Notes: a model not told the origin generated them from the letters alone. DNA of 39,952 nt from Bacillus sp. RO3 (GCF_012911895.1 NZ_JAAXCV010000005.1:1-39952), one strand, 5' to 3'; counted from the first letter of the stretch, positions 6,102-14,926 are shown. Translations and numbers: made by a program.

Positions 6102-6103
6102 TT

Positions 6104-6496
6104 ATGAAAACACATAAGATACAAATGAACTGCATGGATGAATTCTGTGGTTCGAGGATAATCACCAGGAAAAGTGAATATGGACTGGACGGGATTAGTT
6201 GTCCTGTGTGTGATGGCTTAGTAATGCCGAGACCTTATAACGAAGAAGATGAGCACACTTATTACGAAGATCAGAAGAAGCCCAAGCTATACCGACAGAT
6301 GCATGAATGTTTGAACTGTGGACACGATGGAATGGTCGAGGGTAGAAGAGAGGAACACTCTCAAGTTAAAGTATGTCCTCAATGTACAAGAGGAGCGTTT
6401 GTTGATAAATGGTTTGTTCATCATTACAGGGGAGAAGCAATTATTCCAAACAATGTATTTGAGAGACTCAAAAACTTTATAAAAAGAAATCTTTAA
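6104..6496 (+). CDS. Zinc-finger protein of the packaging region
   Basis: The 130-residue protein has at least three cysteine pairs. CPVC near residue 34 follows an earlier Cys-rich segment (NCMDEFCGS), and CLNC (about 70) and CPQC (about 92) make a second zinc ribbon. The C-terminus is basic (RLKNFIKRNL). It starts at ATG 6104 behind GAGGAGAGGTGG and sits between HNH and the small terminase. I do not know the family. DNA binding at the packaging site is a reasonable guess from its place only. Confidence 0.65.
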   Translation: MKTHKIQMNCMDEFCGSRIITRKSEYGLDGISCPVCDGLVMPRPYNEEDEHTYYEDQKKPKLYRQMHECLNCGHDGMVEGRREEHSQVKVCPQCTRGAFVDKWFVHHYRGEAIIPNNVFERLKNFIKRNL

Positions 6497-6580
6497 CACC
6501 CCCCGGTCAAAAATTTCGGCGAATTATTTGGGAACCCGTACAACGGGGGAGGGTGACGATTAAATATATTTTTCAGCTGT
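6497..6580 (+). other. Candidate cos (packaging) region
   Basis: A GC-rich block lies exactly between HNH/zinc protein and the small terminase: a run of C followed by GGTCAAAAATTT at about 6500-6520, and CCCGT-ACA-ACGGG as a perfect hairpin near 6535-6547, followed by a run of G. In cos-type HK97-like phages of Firmicutes the cohesive-end site lies in this interval. The position and composition are suggestive; the cut points cannot be read from sequence alone. Confidence 0.45.
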
Positions 6581-6632
6581 CCTTATGCTTAATTACATTT
6601 ATTGGAAAATAAGTGGAAGGGAGGGAGGATGT

Positions 6633-6944
6633 TTGGGGAGAAAAACGAGTGCAGCGCAAAGGAAAAGAATTGAAACAGATTTAACCAATCAACTTAAGGA
6701 TAAAGAAATCAAAGGTACTCATTATGAAGATTTGGTTCAAGATTATCTTGCTATGTGGGATTTGAAAAATAAGCTCATTGAAGACATCGAGGAGTTGGGA
6801 GTCAAGGTTCTTTCCTCACAAGGATATAAATCGAACCCAGCTATTAATGACTTGAACAAAACAAATGGACAGATGTTGAAAGTCTTATCCGAGTTAGGTT
6901 TGAAAGCTGCACCAGATGATGATGGTGATGACGGTGAATGGTAA
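6633..6944 (+). CDS. terS: Terminase small subunit (P27-like)
   Basis: The 103-residue protein begins MGRKTSAAQRKRIETDL at TTG 6633, behind GGGAGGGAGG; the longer frame from 6585 has no support and adds an atypical N-terminus. It has the helical pattern of P27-family small terminases: basic start, a central YEDLVQDYLAMWDLKNKLIEDI helix, and NPAINDLNKTNGQMLKVLSELG. It recognises the packaging site and recruits the large subunit. Its acidic end overlaps the start of the large subunit gene by about 29 bases. Confidence 0.85.
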   Translation: MGRKTSAAQRKRIETDLTNQLKDKEIKGTHYEDLVQDYLAMWDLKNKLIEDIEELGVKVLSSQGYKSNPAINDLNKTNGQMLKVLSELGLKAAPDDDGDDGEW

Positions 6945-8601
6945 AGTAAAATATAATAAGCACATCGATTTCTATTTTGAACAAGTTGAAAGTGGAAAGA
7001 TCATTGTTTCAAAAGAAGTACAGCAACTGATTGATTACCTAAAAAAGAAACTGGAAGATGAGAGAGACCTGATCCACATTGACCATGATGAAATTGAGGA
7101 AGCAATCAGTAGTATTGAAAAGTATTTCCCTTTTAAATTGATAGTCTGGCAAAAATTTGTTACTGCTTTTGTGGTGGGACTCACATATAAATCAGATGGC
7201 TCATTGGTATTCAATGAGTTTTTTTTAATGATGGGACGGGGCGCCGGAAAGAATGGGTTTATTGCTGCTCTTGCGTTTTATCTCATAAGCAGGCAAAAGA
7301 TTCGTAACTATGATGTCGCCATCGTCGCTACAAGCGAAAAGCAAGCCAAGACTTCTTTTATGGATGTTTGGGAAGCGTTAGATAACCATTGGAAAAGGCT
7401 AGAGAAGAAATTCAGAAGAACGCTCAAAGTGATAGGCTTTAAGAAGACCAAATCAAAACTTGAGTATTTCACTAATAATGCCAAGACAAAGGATGGTCTC
7501 CGACCTGGTTGTATTATCTTCGATGAGGTCCACGCCTATGAAGACGAGGAAAACATTAAGGTATTTACTTCTGCTTTAGGTAAGGTTCCCCGACCAAGGC
7601 GTTTTTACATTACGACCGACGGAAACATACGAGGTGGATTCTTAGATCAGATGAAGGAAGAAGCAAAAATGGTCCTTACAGGTGAGATCAAGAACAGTCG
7701 GCTTTTCCCTTTCATTTGCAAATTGGATGACCCTGAAGAAGTCCACGAATTTTCAATGTGGGAGAAAGCTAACCCTTCCATTAATTCATTTCCGCATTTG
7801 AAATTAGAGATGGAAACGGAATATAACAATATCGAGCATCGAAAATCAGCAAAGCTTGAATTTATGACGAAACGGATGAACATACCATCCCAGGACACTT
7901 ATGATCTGGTTGCGGCTTGGGAGAAGATTGATGCAGCAACAAAGCATCAATTTCCTGATTTCAAACGGGCAGCTTGTATCGGGTCCATCGATTATTCAGA
8001 TACTCAAGATTTCGCGGTAGTCGGGTTGTTCTTCAAACAAGGAAAGAAACGCTTTTTCAAGCAGCATACATTCATTAATCATAAATCTTTGTTACTAAAC
8101 AACTATAAAGTTGATATTGAATTAGCCATTGAAAAAGGCCTTGTTACAATCATTAAAGAAGAAACCAATAAGCCCGAGTATTTGGTTAAATGGTTTGCTG
8201 AGCAGGCGCAATTCCATGACATTAAATTTATAACAGCTGATATGTACCGAATCAATTATTTGAGAGAAGAGTTTGAGAAAGCCGGTTTTGATAACTTGGT
8301 CATTGCCAGGAGCGGAAGTAAAACTCATACTCAACTCCAACCAATTGTAGAGGATCTATTCGCATATGAAAATGTGGTATTTGCTGAAGACGATTTGATG
8401 ATGCGATGGTTTACAAACAACGTTTATATTAAACGTGACGGTAAAGGGAATATAACGTATGAAAAAATTGAGCCACGTCTAAGAAAGACAGATGGCTTTT
8501 TTGCATTTCTACATGCTTTGCAATTTGATTCTGAACTTAAGGATTCCACTCCTCTCAGCGAAGAGAACATCAAGAGAATCTTCAAGTCTTATAGCTACTA
8601 G
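6916..8601 (+). CDS. terL: Terminase large subunit
   Basis: The 561-residue ATP-driven packaging motor and nuclease is of the HK97 (Terminase_1) type. The Walker A variant GRGAGKN is at about 107-113 and the Walker B CIIFDE at about 199-204, followed by the coupling helix region. The C-terminal RNase H-like nuclease begins with the acidic motif SIDYSDTQDF and has a later Asp in the ITADMYRI strand. The start is uncertain: several in-frame ATG/GTG codons lie at 6916-6934 within the terS end, and translation is probably coupled. Length and motifs match the family. Confidence 0.92.
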   Translation: MMMVMTVNGKVKYNKHIDFYFEQVESGKIIVSKEVQQLIDYLKKKLEDERDLIHIDHDEIEEAISSIEKYFPFKLIVWQKFVTAFVVGLTYKSDGSLVFNEFFLMMGRGAGKNGFIAALAFYLISRQKIRNYDVAIVATSEKQAKTSFMDVWEALDNHWKRLEKKFRRTLKVIGFKKTKSKLEYFTNNAKTKDGLRPGCIIFDEVHAYEDEENIKVFTSALGKVPRPRRFYITTDGNIRGGFLDQMKEEAKMVLTGEIKNSRLFPFICKLDDPEEVHEFSMWEKANPSINSFPHLKLEMETEYNNIEHRKSAKLEFMTKRMNIPSQDTYDLVAAWEKIDAATKHQFPDFKRAACIGSIDYSDTQDFAVVGLFFKQGKKRFFKQHTFINHKSLLLNNYKVDIELAIEKGLVTIIKEETNKPEYLVKWFAEQAQFHDIKFITADMYRINYLREEFEKAGFDNLVIARSGSKTHTQLQPIVEDLFAYENVVFAEDDLMMRWFTNNVYIKRDGKGNITYEKIEPRLRKTDGFFAFLHALQFDSELKDSTPLSEENIKRIFKSYSY

Positions 8602-8615
8602 AAGGAGGTGAGACA

Positions 8616-9779
8616 TTGGGGACGTTAGTTGATTGGATTAATTCTTTTTTTGGAGATAAGAAGGTTGTCAGACTAGATGAAGAACTACTCTACACTTTGA
8701 ATGCTAAGGTCTATTACAAAAAACTTGCTATTGAGGCTTGTACAGATTTGATTGCGAACGCCCTGGTAAGATGCGAATTTAAAACGTTCGAAAAAGGGAA
8801 AGAGGTTCGAGGAGAAAATCATTATTTGCTAAACGTGCAGCCAAACCAAAACCAAAACGCTTCTGAATTTATTCACAAGTTAGTTACTCAATTAATATCT
8901 GAAAATGAGTGCTTAGTCATTATGCAAGAAGACCAGTTGTACATTGCTGATAGTTTTAACAGAATCACGTATGCCTTTAAGGAAAATATCTACAAAGAGA
9001 TCATAGTGGATGGATTTGAAATGAAGAAATCTTTCCTTGAATCTCAAGTGTTGTATTTTCGGCTCAATGACAAGAACATAATGGACGTCATCAATAGCCT
9101 TTATAGTGACTATGGAAAACTTCTGGCATCAGCAATGAACTTTTACAAAAGAAAAAATAATAAAAGATACTTGGTTAAAGGTGAATTTTTAAGAGCTCAA
9201 GATAATGATACACAAGCGGCTATAGATGAACTTTTTAAAACGCAGATGGGGAATTGGTTCGATCCTGATAAAGAAGGAGCCCTCTTTCAATTGCAAGACG
9301 GTTTTGTAATGGAGGATATGAGTGACGGTCAGAAAGGAACAGAGAAAAACGGAACCAGCAGAGACATACGAGCACTCGTTGATGACGTTATTGATTTTGT
9401 AGCAACAGGGCTTCATGTTCCAAGGGGACTGATCAAGGGAGATGTGGCTGATGTAGAAAGGCAGGTTGATAGCTTTCTCATGTTCTGTATTCTTCCCATA
9501 GTTAAAATCATTGCTCCAGAGTTTAACAGAAAGATGTACACGAAAGAAGATTACAAAGAACGTACTTATCTGAAAATTGATGCTTCACAAATTAAAGTTG
9601 TCGACATCGTGCAGTTGGCCAGTGCAATAGACAAGCTGTTTGCTGTTGGTGGCTTGTGTATTGATGACATATTAGAAATGCTTGGTAAGGAACCGTTAAA
9701 TACAGAGTGGTCAAGAAAACGTTATGTGACAAAGAACTATCAACCAGCGGATGATTTGAGGGGAGGTGAAGTTAGTTGA
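8616..9779 (+). CDS. Portal protein
   Basis: The 387-residue protein starts at TTG 8616 behind AAGGAGGTGAG and follows terL directly. Features of HK97-type portals are visible: an N-terminal helix, KKLAIEACTDLIANALVRCEF at the beginning of the core (first 20 residues quoted as shorter pieces of that stretch), a central stem and clip, and the later GLHVPRGLIKGDVADVE region typical of this family. It forms the dodecameric DNA channel at one capsid vertex. It overlaps the protease gene. Confidence 0.9.
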   Translation: MGTLVDWINSFFGDKKVVRLDEELLYTLNAKVYYKKLAIEACTDLIANALVRCEFKTFEKGKEVRGENHYLLNVQPNQNQNASEFIHKLVTQLISENECLVIMQEDQLYIADSFNRITYAFKENIYKEIIVDGFEMKKSFLESQVLYFRLNDKNIMDVINSLYSDYGKLLASAMNFYKRKNNKRYLVKGEFLRAQDNDTQAAIDELFKTQMGNWFDPDKEGALFQLQDGFVMEDMSDGQKGTEKNGTSRDIRALVDDVIDFVATGLHVPRGLIKGDVADVERQVDSFLMFCILPIVKIIAPEFNRKMYTKEDYKERTYLKIDASQIKVVDIVQLASAIDKLFAVGGLCIDDILEMLGKEPLNTEWSRKRYVTKNYQPADDLRGGEVS

Positions 9780-10525
9780 CGAAGCGATTTAAAAACAAAC
9801 GTTTTAAAAATGAACACTATAACAATCTTCCTGAAATTGAAAAAGTGTTCAAAGCAGAAGCCAAAGATGATGATACCCATAAGCTAACCATTTATGGTGA
9901 TATCGGGGAATCTTGGTGGGGAGATTACATCACAGCCAGTGATGTCGAAAAAGCTTTAAAAGAAGTAACATCAAATAATATCGAAGTCCACATTAACAGT
10001 TATGGTGGTGATGTATTTGATGGCATTTCAATTTATAATCAATTGAAAAATCACAAAGCAAAAGTCACCATCTATGTCGATGGGGTTGCGGCATCAGCTG
10101 CATCATTAATTGCTATGGCAGCGGATGAGCTCGTTATGAATACAGGCTCATCGCTGATGATTCATGAAGGTTCTACATTCGCCTGGGGAACAAAAACGGA
10201 TATCAAGAAAACAATCAATGCTCTTGAAAGCATTGATAAGTCCATCGCTGATATCTATATGACTCGTTATGCAGGAGAACGTTCTGAGATTGATACCATG
10301 ATAGTAAACGAAACTTGGTTTACTTCCTCAGAGGCAGTTGATGTAGGTCTTGCCGATCGGGTTAACGAAACAGGAGAAGATGGTGGAGCAACGGATCCAG
10401 AAGAATTTAAAAATTCCATTCTTGCAAAGTTTAGGGCCAGAAAAGAAAACACCCAAGACCAAACACCAACTGAACCACCAACAAACAATCTATTGAATAA
10501 ATTTAAGAAACGCCAGGCGAACTAG
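9776..10525 (+). CDS. ClpP-like prohead protease
   Basis: The 249-residue protein starts at TTG 9776, overlapping the portal stop and behind GGGGAGGTGAAG. It is a ClpP/SppA-fold head maturation protease. INSYGGDVFDG lies near 74-84, Ser107 in GVAASAAS is the nucleophile and His130 in MIHEGS the base. It cuts the capsid precursor's scaffold domain. The C-terminal 50 residues are a low-complexity T/P/N/K tail. The gene ends at a terminator. Confidence 0.92.
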   Translation: MTKRFKNKRFKNEHYNNLPEIEKVFKAEAKDDDTHKLTIYGDIGESWWGDYITASDVEKALKEVTSNNIEVHINSYGGDVFDGISIYNQLKNHKAKVTIYVDGVAASAASLIAMAADELVMNTGSSLMIHEGSTFAWGTKTDIKKTINALESIDKSIADIYMTRYAGERSEIDTMIVNETWFTSSEAVDVGLADRVNETGEDGGATDPEEFKNSILAKFRARKENTQDQTPTEPPTNNLLNKFKKRQAN

Positions 10526-10536
10526 GCGTTTTTTAT
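10509..10536 (+). terminator. Rho-independent terminator at the end of the protease gene
   Basis: AACGCC (10509-10514) pairs with GGCGTT (10525-10530) and runs into TTTTTTATTTT. It overlaps the protease stop. A leaky terminator ahead of the capsid gene can help set the high capsid level. Confidence 0.7.
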
Positions 10537-10563
10537 TTTGAATTAAAAATTGGAGGTAACAAA

Positions 10564-12036
10564 ATGAAAGTCGAAAACAAACCGAAATTACTAACATTAG
10601 ATATTCAGTATTTCAACGGTATTAAAAACCTCGATAACCAAAAGCCAGCAATCAACAATAAAGATGAAAGAATTAAGGCCATGCAAGAAGCATTCGAGAG
10701 TGGAGACGCTTCAGAAGTTGCAGCCAATATCATGGAAAACTTCGAAAATAACATGATTCATTTCCAGACAATGATGAACACGGTTATGAAAGAAGCAAAG
10801 CAAGCAGATGCCGAACAGTGGGATGATCAAGTTTTGGCTTCCCGAGGAGTGCGAATTTTAACAACTGAAGAGAAAAAATTCTATAATGCTGCCATCGAGG
10901 CACAATCTTTTAATGACGTGATTCAATTAATGCCTCCGACCGTTTTCGAGCGGGTATTTGAGGACTTGGAGAAGGAGCATCCTTTACTTTCACTAGTCAA
11001 TTTCCAGCAGACAGGTGCAACTACTAAATGGGTGGTTAGGAAGCCAGGAAACCCAGCAGCATTCTGGGGAGATGTAACAGCCGCGATCCAGGAAATGTTG
11101 GATGAGGGATTCCAAACAATTGAGCAAGGTATGTTCAAGCTGAGTGGTTTCTTGGTTGTTTCAAAGGCGATGTTTGAGCTTGGCCCGAAATGGTTGGATA
11201 AATATGTTCGAGCTTTCATGAAAGAAGTCGTATCCGACGAAATGGAAAACGCTATTGTCAACGGAGATGGAGATAAGAAACCAATCGGGATGACCCGGGA
11301 TCTTAATGGCGCCATTGTAAATAACAAATACCCTTTAAAAGAGAAAAAGGTATTAACGGAATTCACTCCAAAAGTGATTGGGAAGGAGATCCTGGCCCCT
11401 ACTACAAAAAATGGGACACGCCGTTATACAGGAGTTACTTTAATGGTAAATCCGTTTGATTATGCAATGAAGTTCTTCGCTCTTGGTGCAAAACAAAAAG
11501 ATGATGGTACGTGGACATTCGATAATTACGCTGTGCCGGGTCTAACTATTGTGCAGTCTCCTGCTGTCGAGTTAAATACAATGATTGTTGGTAAACCAAA
11601 AGATTATTTCATGGGGGTAGCAAGCCAACAAACACTTGAGACAACAGATGTCCTGCGAATGATTGAAGATCAGCGCTTATACTTAATTCGTCAGTTGGCT
11701 AATGGTCGACCTTTGGACGCGGATTCATTCGAGGTATTCGACATTACAAACCTCAATGTTCTAAATCCGAATGCACCAATGAATTTGACAGCATCTAATA
11801 TCACAAGCACTGGATTAACTGTTTCTTGGAGCCAAGTTACTTATGACAACGGTATTTCAAATTATGAAATCTTCCGTAATGGAATTTCTGTTGGTACGAG
11901 CAAGACATTGTCCTTCACTGACAGTGGCCTGACAGCTGATACAACTTATGAATATGCAGTGAAAGTAATCGGGGCAGACGGCCAGCAATCTAAGCTTAGC
12001 GAAAAATTAGCGGTAGCAACGTTACCATCTGTCTAA
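10564..12036 (+). CDS. Major capsid protein (HK97-like) with C-terminal fibronectin-III domain
   Basis: The 490-residue protein starts at ATG 10564 behind TTGGAGG. Residues about 1-110 look like a helical delta/scaffold domain. The HK97-fold core follows, with ATTKWVVRKPG, the internal helix MFELGPKWLDKYVRAFM and the late MIEDQRLYLIRQLANG. From about residue 400 to the end there is a fibronectin type III/Ig-like module (NAPMNLTASNITSTGLTVSW, then GISNYEIFRNG and TTYEYAVKVIGADG), which would stand on the capsid surface. Such added domains are known in tailed phages and may bind cell-surface sugars. Confidence 0.9.
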   Translation: MKVENKPKLLTLDIQYFNGIKNLDNQKPAINNKDERIKAMQEAFESGDASEVAANIMENFENNMIHFQTMMNTVMKEAKQADAEQWDDQVLASRGVRILTTEEKKFYNAAIEAQSFNDVIQLMPPTVFERVFEDLEKEHPLLSLVNFQQTGATTKWVVRKPGNPAAFWGDVTAAIQEMLDEGFQTIEQGMFKLSGFLVVSKAMFELGPKWLDKYVRAFMKEVVSDEMENAIVNGDGDKKPIGMTRDLNGAIVNNKYPLKEKKVLTEFTPKVIGKEILAPTTKNGTRRYTGVTLMVNPFDYAMKFFALGAKQKDDGTWTFDNYAVPGLTIVQSPAVELNTMIVGKPKDYFMGVASQQTLETTDVLRMIEDQRLYLIRQLANGRPLDADSFEVFDITNLNVLNPNAPMNLTASNITSTGLTVSWSQVTYDNGISNYEIFRNGISVGTSKTLSFTDSGLTADTTYEYAVKVIGADGQQSKLSEKLAVATLPSV

Positions 12037-12062
12037 ATCTAAATGAAATGGAGGCTATTTAA

Positions 12063-12383
12063 ATGGATTTTATTGTTGTAAACGAGTTTCAAGATCTGGA
12101 AGATGACAAAAAGGTTTACAAAGTCGGTGAAGCTTATCCGAAAGGGGACTACAAACCGTCCGAGGAGCGTGTGAAGGAGTTATCTTCTGAGCATCCAAAA
12201 TACAAGCGAGTGTTCATTGAAGCTAAAGCTCAAGATCTTAATGAGTTATCTGATGCAGAGCTGAAGAAAGTAAAGAATGATGACATGAAAGCTTATTTGG
12301 ATAAAGAGGGCATTGAATATAAATCAGATGATACTAAGGATGAGCTGATTGCCCGTATCTTAAAAAAATCTGATCAGGAGTAA
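12063..12383 (+). CDS. Head-associated small protein with HeH/LEM-like C-terminus
   Basis: The 106-residue acidic protein starts at ATG 12063 behind GGAGG. The N-terminal part is beta-rich (MDFIVVNEFQDLEDDKKVY). The C-terminal part NELSDAELKKVKNDDMKAYL continues into a KDELIARIL helix, a pattern like the HeH/LEM or Rho-N type helix-extension-helix found in capsid-adjacent phage proteins. It sits between capsid and connector genes, where such accessory head proteins are common. The exact role is unknown. Confidence 0.65.
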   Translation: MDFIVVNEFQDLEDDKKVYKVGEAYPKGDYKPSEERVKELSSEHPKYKRVFIEAKAQDLNELSDAELKKVKNDDMKAYLDKEGIEYKSDDTKDELIARILKKSDQE

Positions 12384-12388
12384 CCCTT

Positions 12389-12703
12389 ATGGATGAATCG
12401 ACTTTATCTTCGCTGCTGAATGAGTACAAGGAAAAGTTCCAGATTACCTGGTCAGAAGATGATTCTACCTTAAAAAAACATATCAAAGGCTCGGAGGCGT
12501 ACTTGTTGCATTTAACAGGTGCGTCTTCTTTTGATTTTTCAACTGAAGACTGGCCCAAAGATTTAGTTTTGGAACGCTGCCGTTATGCGTACAATAACGC
12601 AGTCGATGAATTTGAAAAGAACTTCAGGGAGGAATTGAGCCGACTCATCCTCTATGTAGCGTTAGGGAAAGTGGGTGTTCTTCCGAGTGATGAAACAGTA
12701 TAG
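12389..12703 (+). CDS. Head-tail connector (gp6-like DNA packaging adaptor)
   Basis: The 104-residue protein starts at ATG 12389, six bases after the previous stop. Its helix-rich pattern (LNEYKEKFQITWSEDDSTLK, then the VLERCRYAYNNAVDEFEKNF helix) matches the gp6-like or YqbG-like connector proteins that form a ring under the portal. Position after capsid and before head closure agrees. It overlaps the next frame. Confidence 0.8.
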   Translation: MDESTLSSLLNEYKEKFQITWSEDDSTLKKHIKGSEAYLLHLTGASSFDFSTEDWPKDLVLERCRYAYNNAVDEFEKNFREELSRLILYVALGKVGVLPSDETV

Positions 12704-13049
12704 GGAAACATTTAACGACGGTTATCTTCAGTATGGATATACAGAGACGGCTCGCTCAGATAGAGGGAAAAGAATTGGGTCTTCATTCTCTCCAAAAGGG
12801 AAACTGTCCTTTAAAGAGATGTCATGCAGGAATGAAGATTATGAATTGGCTTCAACCATGAATGCCAATCTAGATCGAAAAGTAAAAACCATGTTTCCAC
12901 CTTCTTTCCGGAATATCTCTAAAAATCTTCTGAAGGTGGTCATCAATCAAGTCGAATATGATGTGATTGAAGTGGACAGTGATCCAGGAAAGCGTTACTT
13001 GTTCTTTCACTTGCAAAAGGTTGGTGGGTTAAGTGAACGATCGAGCTAA
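12690..13049 (+). CDS. Head closure protein
   Basis: The 119-residue protein matches the SPP1 gp16-like head completion family: an N-terminal YRETFNDGYLQYG, then GKRIGSSFSPKGKLSFKEMS, beta-rich throughout. ATG 12690 is chosen as start because family members begin near this point; GTG 12675 is a possible alternative. The gene lies in the end of the connector gene, and coupling replaces a strong ribosome site. The protein plugs the portal ring after DNA filling and docks the tail. Confidence 0.8.
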   Translation: MKQYRETFNDGYLQYGYTETARSDRGKRIGSSFSPKGKLSFKEMSCRNEDYELASTMNANLDRKVKTMFPPSFRNISKNLLKVVINQVEYDVIEVDSDPGKRYLFFHLQKVGGLSERSS

Positions 13050-13431
13050 GGAACATATGAAGGAAACCAGTCAAGCGTTGTATGACAAAATCAAGCAGCA
13101 CTTCTCCCTACCTACTTTCGAGGATGATATTGCTGAAGATGAATTACCTGCTGATTTCAATTACTTTTTGATTGTTTATGGGGATATGCAAAGAGAGTCA
13201 GAGTCTCGGCGTTTTTTTAACCAGGATGTATTTGTTGTCTATCTCTCAGAAAATAATGACCAAGTCAACGAAGATACTCTTGATATCATTTCCATCGGGG
13301 AGAGTATCAAAACAGTCACTTGCCAAGGCACGGTGAAGGAACGGATCAAAAAGAACGATTCTGACCAACACATCGATCGTGTGACTATAAACTTTGTTAG
13401 GAAGATCAAATATGACAGCGGTCAAGTTTGA
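13033..13431 (+). CDS. Minor tail-joining protein (hypothetical)
   Basis: The 132-residue protein starts at GTG 13033 inside the head-closure gene, with GGTTGGTGGG upstream. It has an N-terminal helix, an ELPADFNYFLIVYGDMQRES strand, a FFNQDVFVVYLSENND strand and a C-terminal VTINFVRKIKYD strand. The place (between head closure and the gp10-like gene) and size suggest a tail completion or terminator-type protein. I cannot fix the family from sequence alone. Confidence 0.6.
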   Translation: MNDRAKEHMKETSQALYDKIKQHFSLPTFEDDIAEDELPADFNYFLIVYGDMQRESESRRFFNQDVFVVYLSENNDQVNEDTLDIISIGESIKTVTCQGTVKERIKKNDSDQHIDRVTINFVRKIKYDSGQV

Positions 13432-13834
13432 AATTTATGATGGTCAAATAGAAAAATTCTTAAAAAAGTTAAAGGGACTACCAGGAAATGTGGAGGAAGT
13501 TATTAACGGCATCCTCCATAAGCAAGGGATTGATATAGCAACAGCCGAAATCACTCGTTTCATGCCCGTATCGGGGGCTAATAAAAAGCACGCCAAAAAA
13601 AGCAATTGGTCCAAAAGTACAAAAGGAAATCTGGAATTCACCATAAAAGCCCGAGGTGGAGCTGCAAATAAAAGGGGGAGCTTCGGATATCTTGTGTTTC
13701 CAAACGAAGGAAGAGGACCTCACAATCCACTCGAGCAGAGGTTTATGGAAAGAGGAGCCAAATCAGCTACTTCTCCCATTTTAAATAAATTAAACAAAGC
13801 GGTCGATGAAAGGCTGCGAAAGGAGCTAATTTAA
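13412..13834 (+). CDS. HK97 gp10-like tail completion protein
   Basis: The 140-residue protein starts at ATG 13412 behind TAGGAAG, inside the previous gene. The pattern KLKGLPGNVEEVINGIL at the start, a central GNLEFTIKARGGAANKRGSF and a later FPNEGRGPHNPLEQRFMERG is typical of HK97 gp10-like proteins, which sit at the head-tail joint. It ends by overlapping the tail protein start (TAATG). Confidence 0.85.
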   Translation: MTAVKFEIYDGQIEKFLKKLKGLPGNVEEVINGILHKQGIDIATAEITRFMPVSGANKKHAKKSNWSKSTKGNLEFTIKARGGAANKRGSFGYLVFPNEGRGPHNPLEQRFMERGAKSATSPILNKLNKAVDERLRKELI

Positions 13835-14421
13835 TGGCTATTATTGTAGAGGAATTTGACGCAATATCCATTAAAAATTCAAGTGCGCAATTTTTTGATG
13901 AGACTGGCACGCAACAACCGGGAACAAAGTTCGGAAGTGTTGGATCGATTGAAGGAGAAACTCAACTCAAAGAACTTGTTAAGCGGATAGAAGGTCGAGA
14001 GGCAAAGAAACGATCCAAGCCGGAAAAAATGACGATGACAATTTCGGCTCATGTGCCAGTAAAGGTCGTCAGGGATTTATTTGGCATTAGTTCTGAAGGG
14101 TTAAAGCCGGGGATATATAAATACTCAGAAAATGCCAAAGGAAAAGAATTCGTATATACAGCAGATGTGATAGATGAGTTTGAAGATGTTGTCAAACTTA
14201 TTGCGTTTCCAAGGTGCATTAGTAGCACTGGGTTCAAGTTTTCCATTGAAAACGGTGCTGACGAAGTTGCTCTAATGGAAGTAGAAGTGACAGCATACCC
14301 AGACGAACAAGGGAACATTATGTATGATACATTTGTTTCCGAATTGAACGATACTACAGTCGAGAATCAATGGCACACTCAGTTTAATTACGCATTAGTT
14401 GAAGAAGTACCAACAGTCTAA
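13834..14421 (+). CDS. Major tail tube protein
   Basis: The 195-residue protein starts at ATG 13834, which shares a base with the previous stop. It is beta-rich with a hydrophilic loop rich in charged residues (KRIEGREAKKRSKPEKM) and a final QWHTQFNYALVEEV. The size, position before the chaperone and tape measure genes, and a terminator directly behind it fit the major tail protein that polymerises into hexameric rings. It must be made in large amounts, which the leaky terminator would allow. Confidence 0.88.
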   Translation: MAIIVEEFDAISIKNSSAQFFDETGTQQPGTKFGSVGSIEGETQLKELVKRIEGREAKKRSKPEKMTMTISAHVPVKVVRDLFGISSEGLKPGIYKYSENAKGKEFVYTADVIDEFEDVVKLIAFPRCISSTGFKFSIENGADEVALMEVEVTAYPDEQGNIMYDTFVSELNDTTVENQWHTQFNYALVEEVPTV

Positions 14422-14447
14422 GAGCGGGTGATACCCTGCTCTTTTTT
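14421..14447 (+). terminator. Rho-independent terminator after the tail tube gene
   Basis: AGAGC-GGG (14421-14428) pairs with CCC-T-GCTCT and is followed by a T-run. It probably reduces downstream transcription relative to the tail tube gene. Confidence 0.75.
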
Positions 14448-14470
14448 ATTTATATCTAGGAGGTTTATTT

Positions 14471-14926
14471 ATGGGAATTAAAGTTCATTCGATTGAATTG
14501 AAGGATTACGAAGTGGTTGAAGTTGAGGGCGATTTCGAAAAGCGATATATAAACCCAAAAAAACACCCAGCTTTTTTAACGCACAGGGCATTGGCGAAAG
14601 GTAGGAACCAGGGCATTACCAACTCTTCGTTGATCAGCGAATTATTGAAGCTTAATAGTTTGAGTGGAAAGGATGGGAAAATTAACGCAGAAAGCATTTC
14701 ACCAGAACAAGCTGAGTTGCTTGATAACGAAAAATACTTACCAGTTATCTATCTAGGAATTATCGGAGCAAACAAGAGCTCTGAACTGACATATGAAGAT
14801 TTTTTAGATAAATATCATGGCGATATTGAACAAACCATCAATGATTATGTTGCCCTAATCCAGCCATACATTCAGGAAAACCCCAACCAATTCAAAGCAG
14901 CACTGGAAGCTTCCACAAAAAAGTAA
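14471..14926 (+). CDS. Tail assembly chaperone (G-type product)
   Basis: The 151-residue protein starts at ATG 14471 behind CTAGGAGG. It is helical, with TNSSLISELLKLNSLSGK and a C-terminal NDYVALIQPYIQENPNQFKA. It is the unshifted product of the tail assembly chaperone pair that coats the tape measure protein during tail assembly. The last sense codons form a slippery A-AAA-AAG at 14917-14923, directly before the TAA, so a fraction of ribosomes can go on in the -1 frame. Confidence 0.85.
   Translation: MGIKVHSIELKDYEVVEVEGDFEKRYINPKKHPAFLTHRALAKGRNQGITNSSLISELLKLNSLSGKDGKINAESISPEQAELLDNEKYLPVIYLGIIGANKSSELTYEDFLDKYHGDIEQTINDYVALIQPYIQENPNQFKAALEASTKK

Noticed and set aside
10923..11366. 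Minus-strand frame of 147 codons in the capsid gene
   Set aside because: It is antisense to the capsid core, with no start signals; composition fits a shadow of the plus-strand codons.
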